This document shows positions 25,052-38,099 of a stretch of DNA of 64,000 nucleotides, one piece after another; the stretch's first letter is position 1, and each line of letters opens with the position of its first letter. The stretch covers positions 434,001 to 498,000 of the forward strand of contig CAJFCJ010000002.1 in the NCBI GenBank assembly GCA_904063045.1. Direction: 5' to 3'. The position numbers were made by a program, and so were the translations under genes. The notes under the pieces are model-generated. The model searched no databases. It saw only the letters and a program-made list of their open reading frames with translations, and had not been told where the DNA came from. Source of the DNA: Dimorphilus gyrociliatus. Its lineage: Eukaryota > Annelida > Polychaeta > Dinophilidae.

Positions 25052-25603
25052 ATGGAAGAATTAAGATTTAATGAACCCGATCAAGATCGGATATTAGACA
25101 AGTGAGTAAGAATATTTAAGAAAATAATTATAGATTTTTATTATTCTCTAGTCGATTTGAGAGGAAATTGTAATTAGAAATTTAATTTTAGTTCGAAAAG
25201 TTTGCGCTTTGAGGATACGCTCAAGCATCCAATCTCAATTTTAGTTCTTCTTGGTCTATTATTTCTCCTTATATATCTTATTTATAAGCTGAGCTCGACC
25301 AAAGACTCAGAAGTGAGCAGCCCGTTACAAGGTCAATCGTCTTCAGTATCAAATTCGACCGATTCTGCTGGAATTTCTGTCCAAGAATTAGAGCCTGGCA
25401 TGTATTTGCTCCATGGTCCTAATGCTCAAAAAGCAGTTCAATCAGTAAATATTCAAAGTTATGGTTTGGTATCAGATCCCCAAAGGTTCACAACTTCAAA
25501 CAATTTTACGACTGCAGAACTACAGCAAAGCTTAATAGATACTTCTCCCTGCCAGAGACCTCCACCTTATTATGGTGTTAGTCCCTCAGCACCTTATCAA
25601 TAA
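25052..25603 (+). CDS. Small single-pass membrane protein with PPxY tail
   Basis: Exons 25052-25101 and 25192-25603 (phase 2 join), 153 residues. A short acidic N terminus (MEELRFNEPDQDRILD) has no signal peptide; a TM helix (ISILVLLGLLFLLIYLIY) starts near residue 28; the rest is a Ser/Thr/Gln-rich hydrophilic tail. The tail ends with RPPPYYGVSPSAPYQ, which holds a PPxY motif that WW domains, such as those of Nedd4-type ubiquitin ligases, recognise. With the short front and TM this suggests a ligase adaptor or trafficking regulator, but no family is recognised. The start ATG is the first in frame after the spacer. The gene converges with the guanylyl cyclase gene at 26419. Confidence 0.7.
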
Positions 25604-26418
25604 AATAAATTTGGAATAATCAGACAAACAAATGATGTTTCTATGTATTCCTTTTAAAATATATGAAAAAGCGTTTTTTATTTAAATTTTAGCGAATTGT
25701 GTTAATTTTTACTCATAGAAAATATTTATAAATATTAAATACCTTGGGAGTAATTTAAATTTTCAATAGCATCGTTTATTTATTTATTCACAACAATCTT
25801 ATATTTAAACATATATACACAGTATATATATATATTTATATATAAATAAAAGCTTTTTAAAAATATGTACGCCATATATATACAGTATATATATAATTAT
25901 ATGTTTCATGTACATACTGTATTTAATTATAATTATACAGCTAACATACTTATTTAGCGTATGTATTACTGCCTATAATTTACATTACAAGTCTCATAAT
26001 TTTTTCAACATTTAATACATTGATATACTGTTAGTAAAAATGAAAAAGAATACTTTAATACATATAAAGATTATGCTTATTACTTCAATTATCTCAAAAT
26101 ATAGACTTCAGTATGCCAGAACACGTTGTACAGAAATGTTTATATGTCTATATGTCTTGTTTATCCATTAGGTAAAGCTTTTAATACAATACTATATATC
26201 ATATTTTAAATAAATATTTTCTAATGCAGGTTTTAAAAATTCTGAGAATTTTATAAACATATTTATTCATTAACAGCTTCGTAAATGCTCGTGGAATAAT
26301 GACGTTATTGTACATATCACAGCAGTAAAAGCAGTTTATTTAAAAGCTGCAAATGTTTGTGTTTTTTTGGCAATATGTGTACAGGGAAATCCGCCTTCAA
26401 GATATAAATGCCGGAAAA
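25604..26418. other. Convergent 3' spacer
   Basis: AT-rich spacer between the PPxY protein and receptor guanylyl cyclase 1. TATACAGTATA-type repeats lie at about 25818-25900. AATAAA overlaps the PPxY stop region (about 25604), and a minus-strand AATAAA at about 26258 suits the cyclase gene. Confidence 0.65.
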
Positions 26419-29400
26419 TTAGTTTTTACCGACGTGACCATTTTGCAATAACCGTCCTTTGTGGATGGAATCATTAATATTTATCATATCCGGTGGAGCA
26501 AAATCAGGATTTTCTTCGCTCATTTCACCAATTAACCAAAAAGTATTAATTGCTCCTTTACCCTTCATTTCGACTGGTCCCCTATTCTCGGTAATAAATG
26601 TTCCAGATTTGTCGAGTTCGGATTTAGTCCATGGACTTACATGAATCTTCAGAGCTAAAAGAAAATAAAGCGTTTTCCCTTATTCGAAAAGTGTATATTT
26701 ACATAAATACCTTGGCCATTGCTTTCCATTCGACTGGCTGTATTGACTGTGTCGCCGAACAAGCAGTACCTTGGCATCTTTAATCCAACAACTCCGGCTA
26801 ATACTTCACCTAATCAGAAATTTGATACAATATGCAAAGGACAAAGTATTGTTAATCAAATACCTGTATGTAATCCTATTCGAAGTTTTAATTGATCGTT
26901 GGGCCTATGTGAGATTTTAAAAGCTTTAACAGCATTTAATAAAGCTAACGACATTCGTGCAATTTCTCTGGCATGAAAGTCTGTCTTTTTAGGTAAGCCT
27001 GAGACGACCATATAAGCGTCGCCTATGGTTTCAACCTGTTAATAGATTATTTATTTTTGCAGTGACCGCTTAACGCTTTGTATATTAAATTAGTGAACTT
27101 ACCTTATAGACGTCAAAGTTGTTAATAATCGAATCAAAAGTTGTGTATAAATCATTCAGAAGCGTAACAACTTGCTCCGGCGTACTTTCCGCTGATAATT
27201 TTGTAAATCCACAAATATCCGAAAAATAAATAGTTACTTGGTCAAATCTTTCTGCTTCAACTTTTTCTCCCTTCATTAGTTGCATTGCAACAGATTTAGG
27301 CAGCATCATGTATAAAAGATTTTCTGCTCTTTTTTTCTGTTCAAGATAATCAGCAGTACGTTCTTCCACGAGTGATTCTAAATTTTCTGCATATTGCTCC
27401 ATACGAGACAGTAATTGCTCAAGGATATTGTCACTTCCGCTTTTATTTATCTTCCTCAATGACGTTTTGAGTGTGTGAAAATCGGGCCTATCAAACGGGT
27501 CGTTTGACCAGCATCTCTCTATAATATTTGCTAAATCTTGATAACTCTCTGAATTTTTGTCACTCTCCAGCATGCTATCTATCGAATCTAGAGTAGGGCG
27601 AAAGTAAGGTTTTTTCATTTCTTTCACTTGCTTGTATATATCTTGGGGCTCAAAATTTTCATCTTGTCGCCAAAATACTCCTCTTCTATAAATTATCTCT
27701 TGACATATTATAGCAAAGCTATATACATCGCCCTTTTGAGTTACTTCTTCAGCAGGGTTATTTAATAGCTCTGGAGCGGTCCATAATTTAGCTGAAAAAT
27801 GAAATCGTTATATTCTATATACGTAAATAAAGTGATATAGCATATCCTTACATTTGAAGTATGCAAAATTGTCCTCATCTTCTTGAGATTTCTTCACACG
27901 AAGAGAATGTACACCGAAATCAGTTATTTTCAGTACGAATCTGCTATCTACTACGCAATTCGAACTTTTCAAATTGCCATGAACTTTAATTTCACTACTA
28001 TGAATGCAGGACATTCCCTAAAAGGTAGAGTAATTTCACAAATAATTATCGTGTTTATAAGGGCTCATTATATGACAAAACATACCCTTACGATATCCTG
28101 AATTAAAGAGAATTTAAACATCGCGTCTAATTTGATTTGATCATTTTCTAGAACGTCTTCCAGACTACCTTTTGAACAGTATTCGGATAATATGCATTGA
28201 TTCGGCTCGTCTATACAAAAACCGATGAACCGGGCAACGTGATCATTTTGTAAATCTTTCATCTATTTCAAGTTGACAGAAAAAGAAGAATATTGATTAG
28301 AATAATAATTTAGTAGAAATCATTTACTAATATTATTAAGCATACTTTTTTGAACTCTTGTAGCAGTTCTCTTCGGGGTGGATTAGAAACCGCTTTTCCA
28401 ACCCTCTTAATAGCAACCAAAGTACTCTAAAAAAGAAAAAAAATACGCCATAATTTAGCGTCATCTAGTGGATTTGTTAAATTATTTCAAGATTGGACGC
28501 CAAAAAAAGATACCTTATAATTCCCAACTTTCGTGAAGGTTTGTGGTTTTGTATTCAAAAGCGTATAACTTATCATTGAAGAGGTTTCAGATAATTTGCT
28601 GATGGATTCTGCATGCTAAAAATATCAGAAAAGTAGGAAATAAGAAACTACGACTAAAGCATTTGATTCATCTACAGATAACCACTAATCACTATTGAAT
28701 GGTTCTAAAATACCTTAATATTAGCTGCTTTTCCATGGTCCCTGCCACCAAAGTCAATCTCATCCCAAGGGATTTTCCATAAAGAATCGGGAATAACTTT
28801 ATCTTGGCGATACCTATAACATGTTTGCTTGAAAAAATCTCATTACTAGTCCTAAAAAATTACTGACTTGTAAAAAATGAAAACAGCCACAATTATAACC
28901 AGCGTAAGTAATAACATCACTCCAATAATGACGTACACATACATATCTAACGGTTCTATTTTTAAAAAAAGATTGTTCCATTAATTATACAAGTACATAT
29001 ATATACAGCATATATATATATATATATATATTTATAGAGACTAATTAAATATATGAAGAAGACTAAACGAACTCTTTTTTACGCATTTGGATCCATCGAA
29101 GCCGCATTTAGGAACGTCTGGGGGTGCTTCACTTCCGGAAGGCCAGAGAATTTGCGCTGTCTCCCCATATATTTTTTCATTTCCAAAGTAATGAGCCACT
29201 GTCTTAAAAACTCCGGTTTCGTTCATATCCAGCAGAAGGTAATCAGCATGTTTGTCTCCCTTTTCATCCATACTAACAGTTCGTGTAATACCTAAACGAA
29301 ATACGATTAAAAAGGTTTTCTCTTAGTTTAATATCCGTATCATTTACCCTGGAAAGTACGATTTTTTAAGTTTTTCTGGACTTCTTTATTGTCATTGATA

Positions 29401-32400
29401 TCGTTTTTATTGGCCATGGTTTCATTTAAAGCCAAAGCATACAATGTAATGGAATCGTAGAACGCCGGAATCAAATCCGTGTTCGGCTGGAAAACATAAT
29501 ATTCTATAACACTTGTTTAATTTTATTGGGTAAAATTTAAATAGATATAAAGTATATTTTTTTCTTTATATTTGGAAAAGAACCTCTTTTTGTAGGTCGA
29601 TTGAACTTCCTTTGTTCAGTTCGGTTGCTTTGTCAAGGACCGCTCTTGAGAATTTGGCATTTTTTTCCGGATTGCCTATGGCCACAACTAATAAAGCTTT
29701 AAAGGCTTCTTTGGCTTTTTCATTGTTCGCATCTGTATCGTTAGCATCTCTCCATATTTTTTCCCCGTTTGCTGTACTGATTTTTAAAAACTTTTTGGTT
29801 TAAGGAAACAAGAAAGGAGAGGTTGGGATGAGATTGAAAACAAGGGCGACAGATGTCGCTATAAGGCTTACATTCCGCTCAAGTCGACATAGAGGAAAAC
29901 GTATTCTCCATTTGTCATGCCATATTCGTGCGCCTTCAGCATAAAGAAGCGGAGATCTTGGGCATTAAAGCATACGTTGACAACTGTAAATGTGAGATAA
30001 AAAGAAACTGATATAATAGACTTTTCAAAAACTTCCTTTTCATTATTAAATCACGTGACTGTCTTGTTTAACTAATATGGATGGAATTGTAAATGTTATT
30101 GACCGTCGAGAGTTAATGGTAGCGTAAATATCATTTTTCGCTACTGATTGAAAAGTTTATCGAAATTTAGAATTGTATCATAAAAAAGGCATAAAAACAT
30201 GCAATCATTATTATCCAATTTTTTAAATACTTGACTTATATCTTTATAAGCCATAATACGGACATATCAAGTATATTTCGCCATTATCTTAAATCCGGAT
30301 TTAAAGGAAATCACTCGACCTTTTTATTGTTTGACCCTTTATACTTTTAACCCTGCTTTACGCCTGCTTTATACTTTTTCGTTTTTATTTAACATTGATT
30401 TGTGCGTAAATCTGTCATAGGGAAACGGTATTCCATCTCTCTTCTAAATCTATTGAAACTGTTATACTGCGATCGATAATTAAGAATAATTAGCGGAAAT
30501 TCTATTGGCTATTTATGTCGAAATTACTTTAAAGTTATAATATAAAAAGATTGCAGTTGAAACTACACACGATCTGAGTGCGGAAATATGAGACAAAAAA
30601 AAGGTTGATTAATGAAGGAACGGTTTGAAAATTGAGTGTTTGGGTCTCTCGATAATTGACCCGCCCGTCAATTAACAACGAATGACAAACTAGCGGAGGC
30701 GTCGCTCAGCATACATATTAATCTAGGCAAATAAGACGCCTTTAGTTTGACGATCGTGCACAAAACTCGGCAGTGGCAAATTAAAGAGAGAGCTAGAGAA
30801 TAAAGAAAGAAAACAGAAAGAAAGAAAGAAATGAAAGAAAATAGAGAATAGAGAGAAAAGCCTATTTAAAATCTAGCTGTAAACTTGTAAGATAATAAAA
30901 AGGATTTGAGAAAATGAGGAAGGGATATGTTTTTGCTAGTATTTGCAATAGTGTTAAAATTCTTGACAGTTGCTGTGTTAGCCTTTCTGCGACCACCATA
31001 ATCAATCTCTTCCTATGCATAACAAATAATTACACAATCTCATATCTCGCCGCCCCGTCGTTCTTTTTTAGTTTGACTCGCCGTGTAAACAAAACGTATA
31101 CTTTCCGCGTGAAAGGGCAACATGACGGCTGCATTTCGTGACTAGCACAAATTAATCGCCGCCAAATAAGGAAATTTCTATTGTAGCAAACTTCCCGTGT
31201 TTTAGCTTTTAGAGCGGCACTATAGGAGAGAGAAAAAAGTAGGCGATATAGGTTTACGTATAATCTACGAGAGCTAAAGAGCTTCGTACTGATTTTCTAT
31301 CGATCAGCTTTCGATTTTCGAGTGGACTAGGCCCAGACGACCATTTTTCTCGACACAAAAGTAGGCGTGGCATTAAAGCAATAGCAGAAAAAACTAGTGA
31401 AATAGTAGGGATTGGCAAGGTTGTAGAGGGTTAACAATACCCAAGTGTTTTTTGTTTTTAATTAACAATATAACAGAAGCTACAAATAGTCCCGGAAAGG
31501 GAGGGGTAAAGGGGATGAAAATGAATGACATACGAGAGATGTTTATAAATCCCGGATTAGTTTCCTATCAACTCAACGCCCTGGGCTTTGCACATTTTGC
31601 TAATTATACTCTTATTATAAGCTAGCCGCAAAGGAAGAAAAAGCAACAACGAGCGATGTTTATCGGCATCCCACATACCGAACTTCTCAGGTGGTACCTA
31701 ATCTAATTCGATTCGTCAGAAAACATCTGCTACTAATCAGAGTTTTGCATACTTCCTTATTAGATTTATTTAAGGCGAAATTATTTCTTTATTTTCTATC
31801 TATCTGTCCTCTATGGTTTATCGCCTGTGCTACCTTACCTCACCATCTGCTCGTCCTAGTGCATGGCCGACTGCACTTTTCGACCTATATTTCTCTTTCC
31901 TTTTGACTTGATTGAGTAAGATTATAGCTGACAGAAAATATTCGATAAAATGACGTAACATTCACGATATTTGACGGTTCGAACCATTTCTCGTATATAT
32001 CTGTCGCTGTTCATTATTTATCGCAGGAAATGTTACAGGTGTCATATAGATAATCGTCTTCGTGAAATAGGATATTTTCTTGACGACTTAATGAATGCAT
32101 CATCATAGGCCTACCAGGTCATCCGATACATATCTCCGGAAATGCTGTTTTCTATGTCTTTTTTCCTCTACTTTTGTATTATTTTGTTTTCATCTATTGT
32201 TACCTACAGTTCTAGAGACTTAAGTAAAACGGGCTGCTCTCTTAACAACTACAGATTAGGAAGCTTAAAACGATAAATAAATTAATCTGCAGACATAAAA
32301 AAGTAAATCTCTTTGGAGATGATACATGTTCAGTATATTACCATCATAATACGTAACTTGTAGATATATATATATATTAGTATATATAGAGTAATATACT

Positions 32401-35400
32401 GTAGACTATATATAAATCTGGTATAAGCCTGCGCGTATATATACTATTAAAAGAAGAAATAGATGCATATAAAGAATAACAAATGATGAAGAGAATAGAG
32501 AAAAAAGTAAGCGAACGAGCAACTGAAAGAGAGAGCGAGAGAAAGTAAAGCTAAAGGGAGAGAGATTTGCAGTAGTCTAATGTAAGGCCTATTTTTATCT
32601 TAGGATCTCCCTGCTCTCTCCAACCTACTACCCTTCGCTGGCGATAAACAATTATAGAGTGGCGGTTTTTTGGCATATAGCTATTATCGAGGTGTAGAAT
32701 GGTCTTCTCGTTCCTTTTTAATAAAATACACGTGCGGACGAAAGTGTAAACGCTAGTTTTGTTTACATAAGGCGGTATGCAGTCGAAAGACTAGAGATGA
32801 GAGTACGAGGAAATGTAAAAGTAGAAAGTTTTCCCCTGTAATGACTGACGAGGTGCAGAGTAGACAAACATAAAGTTAAATTTGATATGTTCGGCCTATA
32901 TTTTTATCAAGGTTTTTTTTTTAATTTATATGCTACCCATTTATAGATACGAACTTTTAGAGAGATTTTGCTCTTTACGCGCGTCTGGACTACTAGAGAT
33001 AAAAATGTCGGAGGATGAAGGTTATATACGTAATAAAACAATATAATGTATGTCGATTTCTAGTATTTTTCCTGGGGCGAAGTTTTGGGAAACTAATAGT
33101 TTGGCGTTGACGGCAAACTTTCACAAATCAAAAGTTTTATTAATCTCTATTAAAATTAGTATTTACGTTAGTATTTACACCAGACGGTCAACAGCCTTTT
33201 GACGTTGTAGTTTATACATGAAAACCACGTGATGAGAACCTATATATAGACAATAGACGATAATTAAGTCGTATAGTGTAGCACGCTTCAAAGGGCTTAT
33301 ATTCCCTATCCATCATTTTTTCGTCTTCGAAACTTGGAAGGAACGCTATATAACAGTGTAATGAAAGGAAGACCGACATCAAAAATATCTCAGCTTTTTA
33401 CTTATACGACTCAGCGAAATTAGAAAGATGACTCTTATAAAATAAGCGAACCATTTTTCCCCCTTAGTGCCCCTATTTCTGTTTGTAAATAGACAGCTAA
33501 AGAGTGAAAGCGATTGAGAGAAAAAAAACCTAGGTAGTAGACGTATAGTTAAATAAAGTAGAATAAACTAAAAAAGAGGTATAAAAAGTACAGGAACAAT
33601 TGAACAATGAAGACAAAAAAGAGAGAAAAATAAAAAGTTTTCTATTTCCCTCCTACCTGGTAACTATAATTGCTGAAAAGTGACGTTTTTGATTTTTTAA
33701 ATTTTATAACTGCAGGCTTTCGATTGACAGATGACTAAACATACTAAGTGAAGTTAAAGAAAGAAAATGAAGTGAAAGATTTGAGGAGATTACGACCTTT
33801 AGACGATTGTCAACAAATTTCTATTTAAAAACCATCGCTAAGTTATTGATAAAGTATTTCTAAAGGTCTAGTTAAAAAACTGCTCCTTTTTACTTTCAGT
33901 ATATTGTTATTATCATTACTATTACAAATAGTAATGTTATTAAAATTGTTATTAATATTATTTTATGATTATAAACGTAAGAGTTATATCAAACGTGTTT
34001 GTAGATTCTCATTTTTAACAATTTAATATATTGGTCCACATAATACGTTAAGACAGGTGGGATTTAAATAAACAAACTTATTGACACCAGCTAAATGTTT
34101 AGACGGAGAAAAATTTTATACATTTATACGTTTATACAATTGGTGTATAACGTGTTTACTAGTTGTACATAGTTGAGAATGTCACGTGATGATAAGAGTA
34201 AGTAGTAGGGGAGCTTAGGACTAGTTGTTAGGGAGAATTTCCGAAGGAACGACAGGTGTCGACCCATCTACGGAAATTAATTTCTTAGTGTTCTTTTCAC
34301 TGGTCTTTTTTTTAATATTTATCTAATAAATCTCATGGTCGTTAAGCGCACTTGGTTAATTCGCGTTCTATTAATTCAATACACGATCTTTTATACACGC
34401 TACGCCGGGTCTTTGATAAATTTCTATTCTCGATCAATTAGCAATTCAATCCCCACCCTGAACAGATTTGAGAAAAATTCTCTTTCATATTGTACTATCG
34501 GTCGAAACACAGACCTAGAAACAGATAGTAGTCTTTCATAAGGAGATTTGAGAGAAATAGGAGATTTATGCAAAGTTATATGTAATAATATGATACTATA
34601 ATGTTAACCTCGGGCTGCGTGACATTAGAAAGGTGTTAGTTCCTTAGTTACGAATGCTTTTAGAGCTACTTACGGACATTTACGTTCTAATATTTAGGGT
34701 CAACAACGAATATTACTTACTTCTGGCTTTCTTCCTAATTACTTCGTTAAATATTAGATCCAAATCCCACAGTCTAGAATCCTCACTGTCTAGAATCTTA
34801 TACACATTGAGATGTTCACCTAAACTTCGATTCTTCATCTGTAAATTTTTTCTATGAACTTCATGGATAGCTTCACAAACGAACAGCTGCTGCTTTCCTG
34901 TCTCTGCCTTGGCTTTGCCTCCAATAAAGAGTAAGTATAACATCCTGTTCCAGTTAAACTTTTCCATAATTGTGACAAACCAATTGGCCAAATCTTTGTA
35001 AGTAAAATATGTTGTAAATATATTATATTTAGTCTTATTTCCAAAATTGGAAACTGCTCCTCCAGCTGTGATAACAGGAGTCTTCCAAATTGTGGCATAT
35101 CTACCCACGGCAGCTACGACAAATTCGCATACTGGTCCTATAAGCACTTTTACTCTTTCGGTATAAACTAGATCTACGGCTGCCAATGGCCCAATGGTAT
35201 CATCACATTTTGTGTCTTTCCAAAGTAATTCGAATTCGTATTTATCATGAAAGATATACCATGGATCATTATTGACTGAATCAACTGCTAGCGATATAGC
35301 GGCTCTAACCAAAGGAGAGCTGTGTCGTTGATGATAAATGAAATCTTCTGAACTTTCCGGCAACAGAACACCTATTTTGATTGGTTCCCTTTCATTAGCA

Positions 35401-35444
35401 GCAATCAAATTTATAAGAATATATAGTATTCCGTATGCTAACAT
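26419..35444 (-). CDS. Receptor guanylyl cyclase 1 (natriuretic-peptide-receptor type), complete, 15 exons
   Basis: Makes cGMP from GTP on binding an extracellular ligand. Exons (minus): 34721-35444 (V1), 29872-29983, 29584-29776, 29348-29486, 29073-29291, 28868-28955, 28714-28813, 28514-28615, 28346-28426, 28086-28262, 27852-28017, 27103-27791, 26864-27035, 26711-26809, 26419-26654; phases agree, 1098 residues. V1 gives signal peptide and the front of the ANF-receptor domain ([14 protein letters not shown]); exon 2 has [11 protein letters not shown] about 469-490. The kinase-homology domain has HGN (658-660) instead of HRD, so no kinase activity, but keeps DFG. Coiled coil about 826-858. Cyclase: metal Asp 892 and 936, guanine-specifying Glu 932 and Cys 1003, catalytic Asn 1010 and Arg 1014, all intact. 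The first intron (4.7 kb) is about 50 times longer than most others. Confidence 0.93.
29984..34720. other. Giant first intron of receptor guanylyl cyclase 1
   Basis: No further V-type exon or other coding exon was recognised on either strand. It contains an AAAG-rich run at about 30785-30845, TA-rich stretches near 32360-32440, TAGGCCTA at 32106-32113 and AGGCCTAT at 32585-32592. Its size against the usual 50-100 nt introns suggests regulatory content. Open frames at 30914-31141, 31691-31906 and 34335-34541 look like chance. Confidence 0.7.
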
Positions 35445-36052
35445 CCTTCCGTGTAACTTTTTTTTCTATTTTACAATACTAAATATCCATCGATCAGGGC
35501 CTGTAGGTGTATAAGAATACACGTATAATACACAGTGAATTTCTTATTGTTGACTTACTCTTAAAAGGCGCTCACAGTAAGGGAAATCGATGAAAAAATT
35601 TTCCGTTCTATGTAGCCGTAGAAATAAAATAAATTCAAAAAATCTTTCTCATGCAGCTGCTACTGTAACAAACTGCGGCCGTATAGGCAGGCGCCTGCTC
35701 GAACTTTAAATGCGTTTGTGTGAAGGAAAGTCAAAGTTTTATGCGCATGCGCTCTGATAAATGAGCAAATATTTAGTTTCGAGCTCTGAAAAGATAATCT
35801 TCAATATAACTTATAAATATATATATTTTTCAATTGTTCAATAGGGTTGGAAAGAAAGGGTATACAATGTCATTTTTTATTACGTTTCTCATAAAAGTGC
35901 GTTTTTTCTGAAGAAACTCTCAGATATCTGGGACATGTAACTCTTTATGATACAAAATATGTATAAACATGAGTAAAAAAACGTAAATTAATATTAACTT
36001 ATATATTCTATATATACAGGATAAATATATATAAAATTTATATATATATATT

Positions 36053-36085
<33 letters not shown>

Positions 36086-38099
36086 GATGTAAATGTAGTT
36101 TTTATCTTTATATACGTAATTGTTTGTAGACATATATATATATATAATATATAGATATATATATATGTACTATACGTCGATTGACAGCTAGATAGGTTTG
36201 TAGACAGAAAAAGATAGAAGCGAGCGAGTAAGCGAGAGAGAGAGAGAGAGAGAGTTGAAATAAAACGAATGAGTGGGAGAAAAAGAGTGAGTGAGAGACA
36301 GAAAGGTAGATAGATAGATATAGAAAGAGACAGAGGCTGAGAATGGGATAGAGATAGCTGATGAATATGATGTATTCAACAGCGTATAAAGTGCTCCTTA
36401 CCTGGACTTTGACAGGAAGGAAACAAGAATATCGCAGAAGACAGCTGTATCGTCTACTCTCTATATGATGCTAATTATTTGAAAGAAGTCGATAATTAGT
36501 CCACGTATATTCCATTTATCCGTATTCTAAAGTCGCATACATGTTTACCCATCATACATAAAATATATAAGAAGGCCTATAAAAGCGAGTATTTTTTCCC
36601 GTCGTATACGGCATTGGATTTAGTTACTGCATGACGTATCCGAAGAAGGCCTATTCAAAGTGAATTTAATTCCCCTTGTCTACAGGAAACGGGCAAGCTA
36701 ATACGTAATAAATTCAATTTAGCTTAATTACAGCTAGATGTTACATATTTTTTTTTATTTATTTTCCATGTCTTCTTCCTGAAAATAAGCGAAAAGAAAA
36801 AAAAAACAAAGGAAGTTTTTAAGTAGCTGAATAAAATCGATAAGGTTTTGCAATAAAAAAAAATACATTAGCAAATAAACAGAGTATACAACTTACAAGA
36901 TCATAATGTACGTGTATAGAAATATGTCTATTCCCTATATACATACGTAGTATATACTGTCTATACTGTATATACATATATTGTGTATACATGTATTAAT
37001 ATATACTATATTTTCGTGTATATACAGTATGTCTTATATTTGTACCTTCATATGTGAATACACTTCAATATACTGGATATACTATGTATATAAATATATA
37101 CATTATCGTTGAATGTGCGCATTACTATATACAACAGAATAAACCTATAGAAAAAAATTTGTCTTGCAGATGCGTACAAACACTGGCATACACACTATTT
37201 AGAGATATATAAATTTGTATATAAATATATAAGATAATTCAATGCAGCAACTATTTACATTGTTCGATTTCTAAAAGACTGTCAATTATTTCTAAAATTT
37301 CATTTGTATAGACTAATAAACGATACATTCATGGTTAGCTTTTCTCTTTCTTCTTTTCTATTACATATCCCATCAACCCTACTTTTTTCTACTGTCCACG
37401 TATCGTCGACTGTCCTTTCTTAATCGGAAGAAATTTGCATAAGATAATTTCATCTATTGAAGACAAACTGATTTACGAGAGAATATGCATTAATTCAGTC
37501 ATTAAATCGGCTTAGGCCTACAAATGACAATCTTTTGTTAACTGTAAATTGAAATTGAAACGAACGGATGGAAAAGAAATGGAAAAAACGGGTGGTGTCA
37601 TCTATTGAGACTAAATTAAAAGTGGATATTTCCTGGAAGTACAAAGGATGACGTCGGCTTTAAAAGAATGTTTAACTTAATGAATTAACATTCTTGTTTG
37701 AATATTTTAAACCAATCTGCATGTATTCACATTTATCAATTATGACAATTCTCTTGGTATTAGTCGCTTGACCAAATAAAGTACGGTTTTGACCACCATA
37801 TTCTACATAGATAATGCTTTTACAGATGATGCAAGCAATTCTTTTCATCTCTGTCTTTTTGAAATATATAAATTTATACTGTATATATGAAACAAATTCG
37901 TAAGTCTGAACATCTAAAGATAATAATTATCTACAGACAATATGAACAGTGAACCAATAAATTAATCGATTATTTCAAGGGTTTTGTAAATATCACAGCT
38001 CATACCCTTCGAACGTAGGATATTTAGAAAGAATATAACAAAGGATTTTAAGAAAAATGAATGCTGTCTCATTTAAAATAAAAATTGTTCTTTTTTTCT
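35445..38099. other. Spacer between cyclase 2 and first exon V1; promoter region of V1
   Basis: Low-complexity TA and GA runs lie at about 36041-36085 and 36234-36253. The V1 side has a GC-rich patch (about 35670-35760) with a 12-base palindrome GCAGGCGCCTGC (35687-35698) and an NRF1-type site. AGGCCTAT occurs at 36573-36580 and 36647-36654, and TAGGCCTA at 37513-37520. The open frame at 36188-36379 is microsatellite translation. Confidence 0.6.
35742..35752. promoter_or_regulatory. NRF1-type palindrome upstream of V1
   Basis: TGCGCATGCGC matches the NRF1 consensus (YGCGCAYGCGCR) except for the last base. It lies about 300 bases upstream of the V1 ATG (35444), inside the only GC-rich patch of this AT-rich spacer, and probably marks the V1 promoter. 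Confidence 0.5.

Noticed and set aside
36188-36379. Ser/Leu-rich 63-residue frame
   Set aside because: Product of a GA microsatellite.
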